Source: Daucus carota subsp. sativus (Eukaryota; Streptophyta; Magnoliopsida; Apiales; Apiaceae). From it: DNA of 64,000 nucleotides. The DNA lies in NCBI RefSeq assembly GCF_001625215.2, contig NC_030386.2, positions 35,529,296-35,593,295 on the forward strand. The letters run 5' to 3'. The notes under the pieces are model-generated. The model was not told where the DNA came from and did no database searches. It saw nothing but the letters and a program-made list of their open reading frames with translations. Of this stretch, positions 1 to 15,300 are shown in pieces (within the stretch, counting starts at the first letter, position 1; each line of letters opens with the position of its first letter). The position numbers and the translations under genes were made by a program.

Positions 1-30
1 TTAGATTATGAAACTTGCTTCTAATATATC

Positions 31-774
31 CGAGACTCGAAAAGGCAGTTCAAATTTTTGATATTTTTCATCCAAAAATTTGAGAAAATTATAACAATAG
101 AACGGAACGATGTGAGATACGCCACCTACACGCCCATCGTTTCTCAATTCTCCATCATATCTTCATGTATACAAAGTAAATCATATAAAAATTAACAACA
201 ATAAACATGTCCGATGAACAAAATAAATATTATAAAAGAATAACCAACAAACATACATTGCTAATAGTTAATTTATTGATATAATTTATCAGTATCATGC
301 CAAGACTATATATTCTTTCCCCCCAGTTTGAATTTGTCGACTCCCACATAACGATTTATACTTGTGCTTGCAACAATCTTTATTTTTTTAATACTATATC
401 AACCTTCACTTATCGTTGCAGAAGAACGACACCACCGAGTTAGAAATCAAGTAAGAGAACTGTCATCAGAGAGAGGTAAAGTTGTGGTATTGAGTGAGAG
501 TAGGTTGTGCTTAGAGATCCAAAACCCTACAATCTATAGAGGTATTTATAGGTGCAAATAAACTTGTATGCCATTCTTTCCCATAATTAAATAATTTGGA
601 ACAAAATCAGATTAAAATTTTCAAACTACTATATTCCATAAATAATTTAAAACAAAATTAGATATCTAAAACTAAAAAAGGTAGTTCTAATTTTTGATGT
701 TTTTCATCCAAAAATTCCAAAAAATTAGAATATTAGAACGGAGCGATGTGAGAAGCGCCACCTATACGTCTCTC
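31..774. repeat. Diverged direct repeat, two ~107-bp copies
   Basis: Copy A (about 31-137) and copy B (about 665-774) share the words TTTTTCATCCAAAAAT, AGAACGG and CGATGTGAGA and the trailing GCCACCTA in the same order. Shorter echoes follow each copy (CCAGTTTGA near 324 and near 840), so a roughly 630-bp segment may have been duplicated in tandem. Origin unknown; no open frame. Confidence 0.6.
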
Positions 775-1171
775 CTTCTTCTTTGTATAAGTATATTGAT
801 GATTTAATAATATAACAGTATTTAATGAACAAAAATTCCAGTTTGACAACTCACAGGGCGATTATTTTGAACTGGGTTCTAAAATGCAAATACGCTAGTC
901 GACCTCAATCGTGCGGACTTTCTTTGTGGGCTACCAAACAGTACAGGTAGCGTCACTATTCGCCCCTCTATCAAATATTCCACATCGCTACCTCGCTTAC
1001 CTAATTCTAATTATACAGCTACCAAGATTTTCATATCATCTATTTTTTATTGTACAAAAACTATGAATAATTTATAATAATTGGTGGAGGAATTATGATT
1101 TAAAAGGACACAATCTTATAAATTAATCCATATCATTCAATTTCAAATAAATCACGAGTGAGTGGTGACCA

Positions 1172-1765
1172 GGGTTAAAAATGGGGTGGAGAAAATGGGA
1201 ACCCGCCTCAATCGGGCCGAATGGGGCAGATCTGCCCCGCTAATATGGGAAATAAGGTAGTGACGGGAATTGATTTTCTGCCCCGCCAAAATATAGGGCA
1301 AATATGGTATTTGTTGAATCCCCGCGGGGATTCCCAGCCCCGCATATATTTAATATATATATATATTTAATATATATATATATATTATTTTTAATATAAT
1401 ATATATTTAATATATTCAATATAATATATTTATTATATTTAATATTATTATTTTATAATACACAAAACTATAGTTTTACAATGTATGACATGTCTCTTTG
1501 ATTTATATAATATTTAGCTTTTTGCTTTTAATATACATGTCTCGTATATTTTTATTAAATTCTGAAAAAAAATACTAAATATTAAAGTAATTATTTAAAG
1601 TGTAATATTATAGCAGTGGGGTGAGGCGAAATTATATTAAATCCCCGGTGAGGCGGGGATGGGGATTAAAAACAAATCCCCGGGAATGGGGCGGGGATGA
1701 GGCAGGAAAAATATATATGGGGCGGGGATGAAATCCCCGCCCCGAACCCGCCCCATTTTTAACCC
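1172..1765. mobile_element. MITE-like element with GC-rich terminal inverted repeats
   Basis: The left end GGGTTAAAAATGGGGTGG is mirrored at the right end, whose reverse complement begins GGGTTAAAAATGGGGCGG. The GC-rich arms (to about 1340 and from about 1615) enclose an AT-rich core of TATATATT runs. There is no coding capacity. I could not find a clean target-site duplication, so the superfamily (hAT or Mutator-like) is open. Confidence 0.65.
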
Positions 1766-2858
1766 TACTTTATTATTTATATATTCGAATAATACAATCT
1801 CCTAGTAAGACAAATTTAAAAGTTTGAGATTAATATTTTTGTATTATTCCTAAAATTCAAACTAATCAATACTATAATCGCACACCAATCAGTACGCTCT
1901 GTCCCTCTCATCTGTCCCTCTCAACAGTATAAGTTCACTGTTTGCACGTATTTCGAGAATTTTATAAATTATAATTACACAGAGTTTTTTCAAAATTTTA
2001 TAATTTTTGAATAAAAACGTTTTAGAAAATAACATATACAAATGAATGGCTTGGTCCGATCGAAAGGCCCAAAACAGACTTAATATTTTCAAAAAATCTG
2101 AATTTTTATAAGTAAGCCAGTATTTTTGAAAAGGCCCGGCCCGACCCAATTTTTTATAAATAACCAAACCTTATTTAAAAAATTAACTTTTTAATTAGAT
2201 TAATATTTTTAAAAATTATATAAAATTAGCGAAGACTCAATAACAAATGTTAACGATAAATTCAAATTATTAATTATTATACGACTTCATAAAATAATTA
2301 AACAACATCAAAAAGTATTTTTTAAATTAATTTATTATTTTTTAATATTTAATTGATATATACAATTTTAATATTAACAAGGAATTTTAGAAAGTAACTT
2401 TAATTAACAATATTACTGGGAGCACATGAAATTTATGTTTCGGGTAAAACTGAGTTTCAATATTATTATAAAACACGAAAAATACTTTGCGCTAAAAATA
2501 ATAAAAAAAGATAACGATAAATATTTTATTTTGACTTTTAAAATACCTTTCCAACTATTAAAATTAATATAAATTATACTCTAATAAATTAATAATCTCG
2601 ATAAATTAATAAAAATCTCAAAAATGAAGATTTTAATATATGTCATATATTGCGAACATGACCACAAATCAAATATCAAATACTTTATATTCAATTGTAA
2701 TAATACAATGTATAATTAAAGATCACATTTATATTATTTTTATCTCCCAATTTTAAAAAGTTCAAATTCAGGATTATTAATTTCAGTTTTCCACTTTTTC
2801 TCAAGAAAATTAAAACGTGTCCATCGCCCCCACACGCCATAGCCCAGCAACCCGAAAA

Positions 2859-3019
2859 AATAAATACTATATCAGTCCACAAATACCCTCCTCACTGTAT
2901 CATATTTACGTCTTAGTCACTCATCGTCTTCGCTTAGTCCAGGGTCTCAGCTCTCCCTCTTTTCGTTTTCTTCCGCGGCAACAACGGCTCCAATCTATAC
3001 ACACAACAGATCTGTATCT
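2859..3019 (+). promoter_or_regulatory. Core promoter and 5' UTR of the SPOT1-like gene
   Basis: A TATA-like string ATAAATACTATAT lies at about 2860-2872. It is followed about 25-30 bases later by a CT-rich stretch (CCCTCCTCACTG) suitable as a start region. The CT-rich leader then runs to the ATG at 3020. The transcription start is inferred, not shown. Confidence 0.4.
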
Positions 3020-6000
3020 ATGTCCGCCGCTCGCCTCTTCCCGATCTTATTTCTGGTACTGATCCTCCTATTTTTTCGCTATTATCACGAAATATATCCG
3101 TTAATTTCATGTAATCGATAATTTGATTCAACTAAATTGCGTGTATGCGATGTTTTCGCGTTACATTATTTATCTGTTTATCATGTGATTGATGATTAGT
3201 GTAATTTGAACACGCTTGACTAATTGATATTTTTAATAGTCCTGAATATTATCAATGTGATTTATGTAAATGTATATTAGCAGTGTTTTATGTATATAAT
3301 CTTGGTTATGCGTATACACGCAGTGTTTTGAGATCGTATTTGTGTAAAAGTGTGTGGGTATGGTCTTAGTGATGGATGTTTAATTCTAACAAGTTTTGAT
3401 GCGAAGTGATATTAATTGTTGTTGTAATACGATGCGGTTATTTTGTTATCAGTTACTAGCAGCCACATCACATGGAGCTCCTGGAAATCGTAAAAGTGGG
3501 AAATCATCGGTGTTTTCATTATTTAACCTTAAAGACAAGAGTAAATTTTGGAGTGAATCTGTCATACGTACTGGTATTTCCTACATCTTTATTCTAATAC
3601 CTATTCAGGGTTCGGCATTACTAGCTGTTCTGTTGTAACAAATATATATGCATGGCTTTTTTTAGATTTTAATGACCTGGAATCTCCTGTTCCCGGAAAT
3701 GTGGGAGCGCTGAATTACACCAAGGCAGGTACTTGATTTTGTTTCTCTCTTCCCTTACACGTCTTTGTTTGAAGATTATCTGAGTGTAAGAGCGTATCTG
3801 TTCGAAGATCTCAGTGTAAGAGCGTATCTGTGCGTGGGTAGTCTATATCTGCGTATTTATCTTAGTGTTGCAGTTGTTCGATGCCCGTACAAGATGCATT
3901 TTCAATGATGTGATTATGGTGGTTGAACCAAATTATGAAGGGAAAACAAAATTTAAACATGGAAAATAAGCCTCCTTATAGAAATAACAAGTTGATGAAA
4001 CTAACTTATATGCGTTAGTTATGCAAAACCTGTTGATAAAAACAAGTTAGGTTCATACGACGGCCTTTCAGTGATATTTTCATTAATTCCAATCTATCTT
4101 TTAATCTTGTATTCAATTGTGTAGTATTACGGTTAAATTCAGAAGTACTAGTATATAATATACTAAGCAATATGAGTAGCAACTTTACAGTATTACCTAG
4201 CATGAGGGCATGGGGCTTGCATGGTTACATGAAGGAACTAGTTAATGTTTGTAACAATTCCCAACTGTAATTGTGTATAGAGGAATCCATATTTATATTT
4301 GAGGGTGTATAGAGGAATCCATATCATTAGACCTTTTGGCATAAATGAAGCACTTGTTATATATCTATTATTATGAAAGTAATTAAGTTTAGAAAGTACA
4401 TATCGTTAAGGATTATCTTTAATTTTATTAGGATTATGCTTAGCTTCCAAGTAATAGGATTTCCATATAAATATTAGTAATTATCATTATTTTTCAAATA
4501 GATATATTATGAATTGACGAATTTTGGATGAATTTAGGGATTTATAAGTGTCTACCAAATGTTTTCCATCCCAGTTGAACTTTGTCCTTCATCGACTAGT
4601 TGAAGACCAAATAACATGGTTTTATCTGTATAGATAAAATGATATCTGCAGTGCTAGATTGTAGATGTGGTCTGGACTGCATGGCTGTGAAGCCCATGTT
4701 GGCCATGGATTGGTGCCCAAAGCTGTGTTAATATCTTATGCAGGTTTTTAATGACTTATGTAATTCATTTCCAATTGGGGTAAATTGGCAAACAAATCTA
4801 AGTCATTACATGGTTAATAGTTATGTCATTATGTTCCCTCAAGGTTATTGCAGATTCATAGTTCGGTAATCGGAGGTGTTACCGGCTAGAATTCTTTGCA
4901 CCTTACCAATAAACCCTATGAGCAGTTACTGCACCTTTGTCTGCAACTGGAACTAGCTAGTTTTGTAACAAGCATCATTTAGGGCTTGGTTTTGATTGAA
5001 AAGCAGCGGTGTTGTGATCATTTAGTCCATATTTTGTTACTTTTGTTTCAGGTAATATTGCAAATTATTTAAAACTTCTAGAAGTTGAGTTCATGTATCT
5101 TCCAGTTCCTGTGAATTTCATTTTCATAGGATTCGAGGGGAAGGGTAACCAAGGTACAATTCTTTTCTATCACAACATTTGTGCCTTTTAGATGCTGTTT
5201 CTATGATACAAGTACATCAACTCTTGGGCTGTTTCTCATTGTTTTTTCTTCAGAATTTAAGCTGCATGCTGAAGAACTTGAGCGCTGGTTCACGAAAATT
5301 GATCACATATTTGAACATACGCGGATTCCAAAAATTGGAGAAGTTCTTGCTCCATTTTACAAAATTAGCATAGACAGGCAGCAGCATCACCATCTTCCTC
5401 TCGTCAGTCACATTAATTACAAGTACTATAAAACAAATACACCTATGAATTAAACTTATATGAAATAGCATGCTTCCTCTTTTTTTTGTGCCCCCTTCAT
5501 AATATATCATTTTGGCACTTATGCAGCTTCTCTGTTCATGCCATTCAAATGGGCGAAAAGGTCACTTCTCTTTTTGAGCGTGCCATTGATGTCCTTGGCC
5601 GCATAGATCACGTGTCCAATGTCAGGTTTTGGTCTAATCTCAAAGTCTCTGAACATCTTGTGATATTCTGCATTCTCTTTATATAATTTGTGAATCCTTT
5701 TTTATACGAGAGAGGGAGGGATGAAGGGAGGGGAATTGTCATGGAAATTAAATACCTAGATAATTTTTGTAGTGGCATTGTTCATTAATATGATTCAGAT
5801 ACGGGCTTCGATGAGATAGCTAACTTACAATAACACTTTGGAACACTCAAAATTCGGAAACTTATGTAAATACAATCTGGTAGTCAAGAAGAGATAAAAA
5901 GTTAAAGACAAAATTATAAAGGAAACGTAGTGGATAAATGCATCCACTCGCTCAATTAGCATCCCACTTAAACTTAAAATGATTTGATAGTAGTACTCTC

Positions 6001-8397
6001 CATTAAAAGAATTTCTTCAATTGAGGACTGTAGCTCTTAAATGGATGTAGATATTGAGAGTAGAATTTTTTAAGACTCTGTTAGCTGCTGTAAGCAGTTA
6101 CAAATACCCCCTCCATTCTATAAACTTTGTCAGCGTTGACTTTTGCATGCATTATGGACGTATAAAAATATATCTACTCATATTATTTTTTGAAAAATTA
6201 TTGTACAAAAATTTAAGATTGAAAGTTTTATACAAAAGATAAAAATATCAAAGTATGATGTGCGAGTATTATCTTAAAATATATTAATATACATGCAATA
6301 GTCGAAGTGATAGATTATTATATGGAGTATTTTCACCATAGCACTGTATATATTGCATAGACGACCAAATACCTTCCTACCCAAGGAAATATTAATTAGT
6401 ATTTTTTTCTACTCATGTATGAATTTTGTATTTTCTTAAATACTAAACATTCTGTCAGGATTTCTCAAATAATTTGCTAGGTATGTTACTGACCATATAA
6501 TAGATAGGCATTGATTCTACCTACGAAAGAAGTTTAAACATTTTGTGCCAGTTGCATATTTTTCTCTCGTTTAACTTTTGTTTTTCTAATTATCTAATGG
6601 AGTTGAGAGAATCTTTTTTGGAGGTTACCTTACTATTTGGATTATATAATATTTACCTACTGCACTCCATCATTCAGAATCTCCAATGATAGAGTAGAAT
6701 TGTTTAGCCTGCTCCTAATTACATTATATTTTGTGTGTGTTAAGTGATGAAGGAGCTGGCCTTTGGCAAGTTGATGTAGACATGATGGATGTTCTTATCA
6801 CTAGCCTTGTGGAATATTTGCAGCTGGAGAATGCGTATAATGTCTTTATTTTAAATCCCAAGCGCGATGTAAAAAGAGCCAAGTATGGATATAGGTTAGT
6901 TTGTTATGGAGGCTTAACTTAATTGTTCTATCATTAATTTGATTTGTTTGTTTCTTTAGTGAATATAGTCAAGAACAACATTTCAGAAGCTCCAAGTGTG
7001 TGTGGACTTTACAAAAGCTGCTTCAGACTTTTGCAATTTGCTGCATGTTTGAGAGGGCAATTAAGAATAATTGCTTATGGTTTTATTCTTAACCAGCATA
7101 AAAATGTTAATTTCATTATGATGTCAACTAGTAAACTATTTTACAAGTCTTCGAAGTGAAATCTAGTCTTGATAACTTCATTAGCATCTTTGACAGTATT
7201 TCAGTCACAAATTTGATGCGTTACGGTTCTGCTTTCATTTGGGATGATTTGCATTCTAAATGATATTTCTGATTTACTTAGTATGTTTTCTAATCTTATC
7301 AGCCACTTTTGAAGACTGACATTTTTCTTATGCCGGATGTTTGTGCTTACAGCAACAGTTTTAGTTTGTTTATTACTGACATGTGTTTTTGACATTTATA
7401 GGAGAGGATTGTCTGAGACTGAAATAAATTTTCTCAAGGAGGTAATACTACACATGTATTTCTTTTTAGCTCTCATGATTTGCATTTCCACCAACACCTG
7501 TTCACAAGTTTACCCTTTTTATGCAGTTCTTGTCTTAAGCCATACTCTTAGACCTAAGTTAATTCAGTCTGTAGGAATTTACTAAGTATCAGGAGAAAAG
7601 AATTTTGACTATAAAGGAATACTTTTATTGTGCTAAACAAAAGTTAGTGTATTGATTTTCAACAACTGAATGATGAAGCAGGACTAACAGCAATTTCTTT
7701 GCAGAACAAGAGCTTACAAACAAGAATTCGTCAGTCAGGAAACAGCCCCACAAGCGTTCTTGGTGTGTAGTTGTAGATATATAGTTTGATGGAAAATTTT
7801 GTTTGTGAACATGGAAATAAGATTACTGTTTGATTAGTTTCTAACAGTGTTCTGTGTCGCTGATTTTTTTTCCAGCTTTGGATAAAATCAAGAGACCGTT
7901 GTATGCAAAACATCCAATGGCAAAATTTTCCTGGACGATAACTGATGAAACTGACACGGTCAGTTCTCGTGTTTGAACTCCTAGACTTGTGAATAATGCT
8001 TATCAATTTGAGTCGGGGTCTTCACCTGTTTTCCATTTATGTCATGAAAATAGCAAGTTCTGCAGATCATTATATATGTCATAAATGCACTACATTTTTA
8101 CCCCACATCTTTCCAATTTGGGCATCCCACAAAGAAATCTCAATGGTCAAAGCAAATGAAGAGAGATCTATACCACTAATAATATCAAATATATTTGTAT
8201 AAATCACTTGAAATTGGCCTTAATATTTTTTCGCACATGCTTTTGTCATTGGCATAATTAAGGGTCTGTTTGCATGGAGGGTTAGGCAGGGAAGGGAAGG
8301 GTTGGGTTGGAAACCTTGCGAATTTTGGATAGAAGGGTTGAGTAACAAAAGGTTAGCCAATATCTTGTTTGGATAAAGGGTCTGGTAAGTAAATTTT

Positions 8398-8454
<57 letters not shown>

Positions 8455-9349
8455 TTAAATTTTATAAAATTAAAATAAATTATACTAGACTACATTTTAA
8501 AAATATTATGTTAAGAGCTTTTCCAACCATCCGTAATCCTTAGCTAAAAATCTAGTTATCATTATAAACATAAAATTGATGGAGACTTAGTAAAAAATTC
8601 AGCACTCTAACGAGATAAAACCATAAGGGGATCAATATTGTAAAATCATAACCCTCCTCAACACCCTGATTTGGGGTGTTGGAAAGTAGTTCCTATTTAA
8701 CTAAAATGTACTTTTTTTTAACCCTTCTTTCTAATTTTTTCCTAAACATGGTTTTGTAATTTCTATCCCCCATCCAAACAAGTCCTAAAGGATCTATGTT
8801 TCTGTTTTTAATGAAAGTACCGGGCTACTGCCATATGCTTTCTCTCTCATTTATCTGTTACAAGTTTATCGATTAGTCTATACCTTCAGCATGGGATATT
8901 GGAATTTTGTTAATACTTGACCTGTGGAAGGCACTGTTTCCATGTTCTTTTAAGAAATTTCGATGTTAAAAGTTTTATTTGGATAAACTTGAAAATTTTT
9001 TAAGTACTCATAGCAGAGACCGTCTTACTCAGTATTATAATATTTGTATTCCAGATAGAGTGGTACAACAAATGCATAGATGCCTTGAATAATTTCCAGA
9101 CACTTTATCAAGGGAAAGAGACTGCTGATATTATCCAGAGTAAAGTATTACAGGTATGTTGTTTCGCTATTTAGATATTCCAAGTTTTTTTTAATAACAA
9201 GAGAATGAGAAACTAAATTATTGTCTGAAGTTGATGAATGGTCAAGATGAAGACATGAAGCGTCTGTGGGGAAAGATTTTAAAAGCAGGGGATTTGAGCG
9301 GTCTTCATTCAGAATGTCTCACAGATACATGGATTGGAAAAGACAGGTT

Positions 9350-9383
<34 letters not shown>

Positions 9384-12300
9384 ATCGCGCAAACACACAC
9401 ACACAATATTGGTGTATAAATTTCAATTGACAGTTTTAAATGCTGCCCCGCCGTCTTAGGTGGGCGTTCATTGATTTGACTGCAGGCCCTTTCTCATGGG
9501 GACCTGCTGTTGGCGGGGAAGGTGTGCGCACGGAAATCAGTTTACCAAACGTGCAAAGGACCATTGGTGCAGTTGCAGGTATTAGGCACAACCATTAACT
9601 CAGTTGTTTGCATTCATTGATTTATCACTTGGTTTATAAAAGACAGAACAGTGCATTTTAGCAGATAACATCTTCCGACAACCTTGTTAAGAATAGAATG
9701 ACTTGACTACTGTGACTTGTGCAGTTTATAGTTCTATTAAAGTTTTTGGTTTTTTTCCCTAGTTTCCACCATTGAAAGTCTGTTCAGGAGTTTAGTGACA
9801 TCATGGGAACAATTGTGGGAATCACATTTGGTTCAATTATTTTAATACAGCTCCTGATTGTTTACATCAGATATTTGAATAAATAGATTCGAGAATTTTG
9901 AATATTGTCAGGTAGTCACAAGTACCTGATGATATGCATGTTCTGATAATATATAAACCTGCTATGCATATTTTGATAATTCATAAATAGATAAAGAAAA
10001 GCTACTTGCTTATACATATAGATAAATGGTTGTCTGATGAAGCTTATTACATGTACTGGTATGCAATGAAGACACTGGAAACAAGGATTGACAAAAAAAA
10101 AGAAAAAAATGGGAAGAGACAACTATTTAACATAAGTACAATTTGCTCGTCTTTGTTATCTGTTTGGTTTTTCACATTATGTTAGATTACTTGCAAATCT
10201 AAAAAAGAAAAAAACAAAAGCGATAAAAATAAGAAGCAAAGCATATGCATCTAATGTTCAGAATTCTAGGTCTAATGGGTTTTAAAAGGTGTGGACCTCT
10301 ATATATAACTATTTGTGTCGAAGATTACCTATCTGTGTTACTTTGGGCGCAGTGGGTTTTAAAGCACGGACCTTAATAATAGTATATTATTGAAGTTATA
10401 TTGTAAAATTTTGGCCAGAGAATTTATGATCATCCATTAGTTCGTTCTGGCCCTGACATCAACAAAAAGGTAAGAGTCTTTATAAAAATATAATTTTGAA
10501 GCCGCATTGTAAAGTTTTGGCCAGTTGTTTCGGTCAAATAATTGGGCTTAAAATAGTATGTGATTCATTTCATTGGGTGAAATAATTGTATATTAGAGTG
10601 ATAGTTGTAAAATATGTAATTGGGTTATTAGGAAAGATTGTATTTGAGAAATACAATCTTAGATAGTATATTAAAGGCAACTGGATTAAATATATAGTTA
10701 TGTAAAAAATATGATCGGATAAATATCTGTAGTTAGTATAAGAATATGAGTTTTCAAATGCAGATTGTATATGGTATATAATTGCACTCATTATGTATTA
10801 ATCAATAAGTTTTTATAGTTGTATACATGTTTATATCTGTTGATACTGGGGCTCTTTGGTACTTGTATATTGCACTGGCTCTTTGATGCTTGTATATATC
10901 AATCATGGATTGTTTAACAATTTTAACTTTTGGATATACTGATATATTTTCATTCCCATGAGCGATTATGTTTTCTTTTGTTCGTCCAGAAATTTCAGCA
11001 GATGAAGCTGAAAATCGGCTGCAAGATGCAATTCAGGAGAAGTTTGCAGTGTTTGGTGATGTGAGTATGAAGGAATTTTTTTTAATTGATTCAGTATTAT
11101 TGGTGTTTATACCTTGTTATGTTGTGCCACTGTCTTACAAGAAGCATATTCATCTTAATGAAGTAGAAGAGAGTGTGCTTGGGGCAAGGTGGGGGGTTAT
11201 GCACTTATGCTCTTTCCGCTGTAAAAAGTGAAAGGCCAATGATCTCTTGCTTACCACATCATGCCTTTGGTGTAATGATTACGGCTCTAGTACAATTTTA
11301 CATTTGTCTCAGGGGCCATTTGTTTATAAGAGAATGAATCAGAATGAGCTTTTCTAGATAATTTGCATAAAATTGTTTTGGTTATTTAACTTTTCATGCT
11401 AAAGGTACAAAAGGTAGCATAATTAGATCCAAAAGCACCTGAATGGTTTACCCTAAAGTTTTGGGCTACGTTGTTTTAAAATCTTACTAGTTTTATTCAT
11501 ATCATATAGAACATGGTTTATTTGGTTATTTGATCTTATTACTTTTAATCATGCGCATCTTTTGCGTGATGTCTGTCTTCATAAATATTTGGGGTCTTGG
11601 CGCGCACCACAGCTAATAGTGTTCATGTCATATCAAGTGGAATATTTGGTATATTTTTGACTCTTAATAAACGAGGCATTTGAATGTCGCAGAGAGATCA
11701 TCAAGCAATAGATATTCTTCTAGCAGAAATTGATATATACGAGCTTTTTGCCTTCAAACACTGTAAAGGAAGGAGGGTCAAGCTTGCTCTCTGTGATGGT
11801 AATCTTCTAACCTCTGAACTCCGTGATGATTTATGTATTAAATAATGTTGTAAAAGGAAAGTGTTGAGGATCGCCTCTCTGAACAGTTGCATATATCATG
11901 CTTTCGTAATTTAGCAGCTCTAGTAAACTAACTTTAGAACTTCCAAATCTAACTTAAGAAATTGATGATTCTACCTAATCACCTAGTTGGTTAGTTTCAT
12001 CCTATGCTAATGGAGCATTTCCAGTTACCCGTTTTGGTGGTATGTGGTATAAGATCCATCTACTGCTAAAAATGGGTTTCTCGGTATGAATACCACTGTA
12101 GGCTTGAGATTGTGCTCATGACTTCACGCTTCTCCCTTAGTGTATAAACAAGTCACCAGAGCTACCAGATCAAATTTTGCACTAACTATTTTACTGTTCA
12201 TTGCATAATAGTGGTTGACAATTCATTTAACTCTAAAGTCGGTCTGGTCTGTAAATAGTTTCTAATCTGTTAGGCTTGTAAATTGTGATCTCAGAGCTTG

Positions 12301-15300
12301 ACGAGAGAATGCAAGATTTGAGAACCGAGCTTCAGTCATTCGAAGGTGAGGAATTTGATGAAGATCATAGGAGAAAGGCTGTTGATGCATTAAAAAGAAT
12401 GGAGAACTGGAATTTATTCACCGAGACACCTGAGGTACGTTAGCCGGGTGATACTAAAAGTTTACTTGTTTTATTGGTCCTCTTTTCATGGTGGTGATGA
12501 CGTGAAATACTGTTGTGTTCGCAAGCATGTTGAATTTATAGACATATATGTTATGTTCTGCAGGACTTTCAAAACTATACTGTAGCACGTGATACATTCC
12601 TTGCACATTTAGGTGCAACACTGTGGGGATCTATGAGGCATATCATATCACCCTCAATTGCTGATGGAGCATTCCACTTTTATGAGCAGATATCCTTTCA
12701 GTTGTTTTTCATCACACAGGAGGTATGGTATATGTTCATCCTATCAGCTTTGCTTTTAGATTTCATTAATAATAATCATATTTTCTTAATTATTACCTGC
12801 AGAAAACTACCAGTATTAAGCAGTTTGTGGATCAGAAAGCTCTCACAGAAGGGCTTTCCACTTTAGTATTACCTTCTCAGAAAGTAATGTTCAGTACAAA
12901 CATGTAAGTGCTATTCTCATTTGACTTGCCACTATAATTTTAACAGAATATGTATCAAGCTACTTACACACACATATATCGCGGGTTACCTATCACGTCT
13001 CACAATGAGAGTATATTAATATGGCCCGCAAAAATAATACCGAGTAGGAGAGTGAGAGAAAAAGATCTCAGCTTTATGTCTTTGGAATTTTTGTTCCTTG
13101 TTCACGTTCATTAGGTGATAGCTTCTTTTGAATCTTCTACATCATTTTCTCTTCGAACTTAAATCAAATATGTAATTCAGCCAAAAAGGATTGTTCAGGA
13201 CTGTTAAGGGTCATATATTTTGTTTGTAATAAACTTTAGTCTCTAATTAAATTAATTCTTGGTCAATATATTTATGTACTGATTATCATGTTATACCTTT
13301 GATATGGTTCCATTTTTATCTGTATAATTTTTAGATTATCACTCTCCGAGGATCCTGCTTTAGCAATGGCCTTTTCAGTGGCTAGGAGAGCTGCTGCTGT
13401 CCCGGTTCTGCTAGTTAACGGAACATATAGGAAAACAATTCGTTCTTATCTTGATACTTCAATTCTACAACATCAATTGCAGAGATTGAATGATCATGGT
13501 TCTCTTAAAGGTTTTAACTGAAATTTATGTTTGTAGGGTCGCGCTCAAGAGAGAACCACTCCTTAAAATAGAACCATAGAACCACTAGGGTTCTGCTGCA
13601 GAACCCTAAATTTTAAATAGATTTTTAGGATCTAAATCTAAATACATGTTTTTTTCATGTTTTTTCATCGTTGTGTGTGTTCAAAAATAATTTAAAAATA
13701 TAATCCATAGATATTGACATTTTTTTTGTGAAGTTCTGCTGCAGAACCCCAACTAATACTTAAGTTCTGCTGCAGAACCCTTGCCTAATAAGGTAAGGGT
13801 TCTATGGTTCTCTCTCTAATGGTTCTCTCTGGAACATGACCCTATGTTTGTAATCCATTTTTCATTTATTCAGTGTAATTAATTCTGTGGAATACCTGAA
13901 AGTTGTTTTCTAGTGGCACAATCTAAATAATACAGGATCTGAACTCACTTTACACAGCATGTGCACAGATGATTTTTGTTATTACTTTGAAACCAAAAAG
14001 GATGATCTTGGGTTATGTGCAAAATTTGTGGCTTGGATATTATTCAAACTAAGTTTAATCATATAGATGTGATTGTTGCCATATGTAGATTATGTAGCAC
14101 ATTGTTAAAATAATTGACGCCTAATGTAATCGAAGTTGCCATCTTCCGGATTTTATGGCGCCCCGAGTAGGTATTTATTTTTAGTGGTATCACTGATGCA
14201 GTATAGTCATGTCCTCGTTATATTCATATCTGATCGAGTCATTATAATGTGTTCAGCTGCTTTAGTTAAATGACTGATACATTATTTTATATCTGATGCA
14301 GGAAAACATGCCCATAGCAGATCCTTGTTGGAAGTTCCTATCTTTTGGTTTATTCAGAATGAACCTTTGTTAGTTGACAAACATTACCAGGCGAAAGCAC
14401 TTTCGGATATGGTAATTGTTGTCCAGTCGGAATCATCAGCTTGGGAAAGTCACCTGCAGTGCAACGGGCGATCCCTGCTTTGGGACTTGAGGTTGAATAT
14501 TCGATATCTATGGCAACTTTTATTTGATGCATTTGACGTTACTTGTCACTGCATGAACAGTTAAAAAAAAATAGTCTATATATATGCCAGAGCTTGTAGT
14601 TCTGGTATGGTAAATGTATAATGTCTATCTGGGTACTAAAAAATTAATCTTTAACCAAATCAGATTACAATAATCTTCATCTGAATAGTTTTTTTCCTGG
14701 CCTAGTAACTAGTAAGGATCAAGTGACCAATGCTGGAAAAAGAGAGAAACGTATACAATATTTTACTATCACACAACTATGCTTTATGGTCTTTACTTGC
14801 TCTAGAGGAATTGCCCCCACCCTCACTCCCTTTTGGGTGACTGAGGGTTAATGCTTTGACAAAGGCAAGCATGGGTGTGCAGTGTGCACATGTGTCCATT
14901 TAGAAATATGATCAATAAAAAAGATCATCTAATTTTTAGCTACGCGAACTGCAGACCTGTTTTAGAAACATTAATTGGCTGCGGTTTTCTTTATTTGGAA
15001 TCTCACGAGCATTGACAAAATCAGTGGGAAAGGTATTATAGGTGTGGACGTGCAGGTGAGGGGGAAAGAGCGGAAGGCATACCTTTCTTGACAGATATTT
15101 TATAGTTAAGGAACCAAGGGGCATTTGGAAGGAGAGACAATACGTATTTGGCTTTTCTAATTATGCAATTATATCCATGGATTATGGAAACAGGACTTTG
15201 ATAGTGCCTAGTGGTTAGTTGTGTAAGGTGGCATACTGTGGGAATAGGGGCCCTCCCTTTTTTACCATGTTTACGTGGCTGCAGTGACTAGTGAGCCTAT

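Larger units (their letters stand above)
1..2858. other. Repeat-rich upstream intergenic DNA
   Basis: AT-rich DNA with no supported gene. It holds a diverged direct repeat (about 31-137 and 665-774) and a GC-ended inverted-repeat element (1172-1765). The stretch 1800-2800 is AT-rich without any structure I could interpret. Short open frames here lack codon character and family resemblance. Confidence 0.6.

Noticed and set aside
9231..9419. Open frame with a poly-proline tail
   Set aside because: The first part is exon 12 of the SPOT1-like gene; the prolines are intronic poly-C past the donor.
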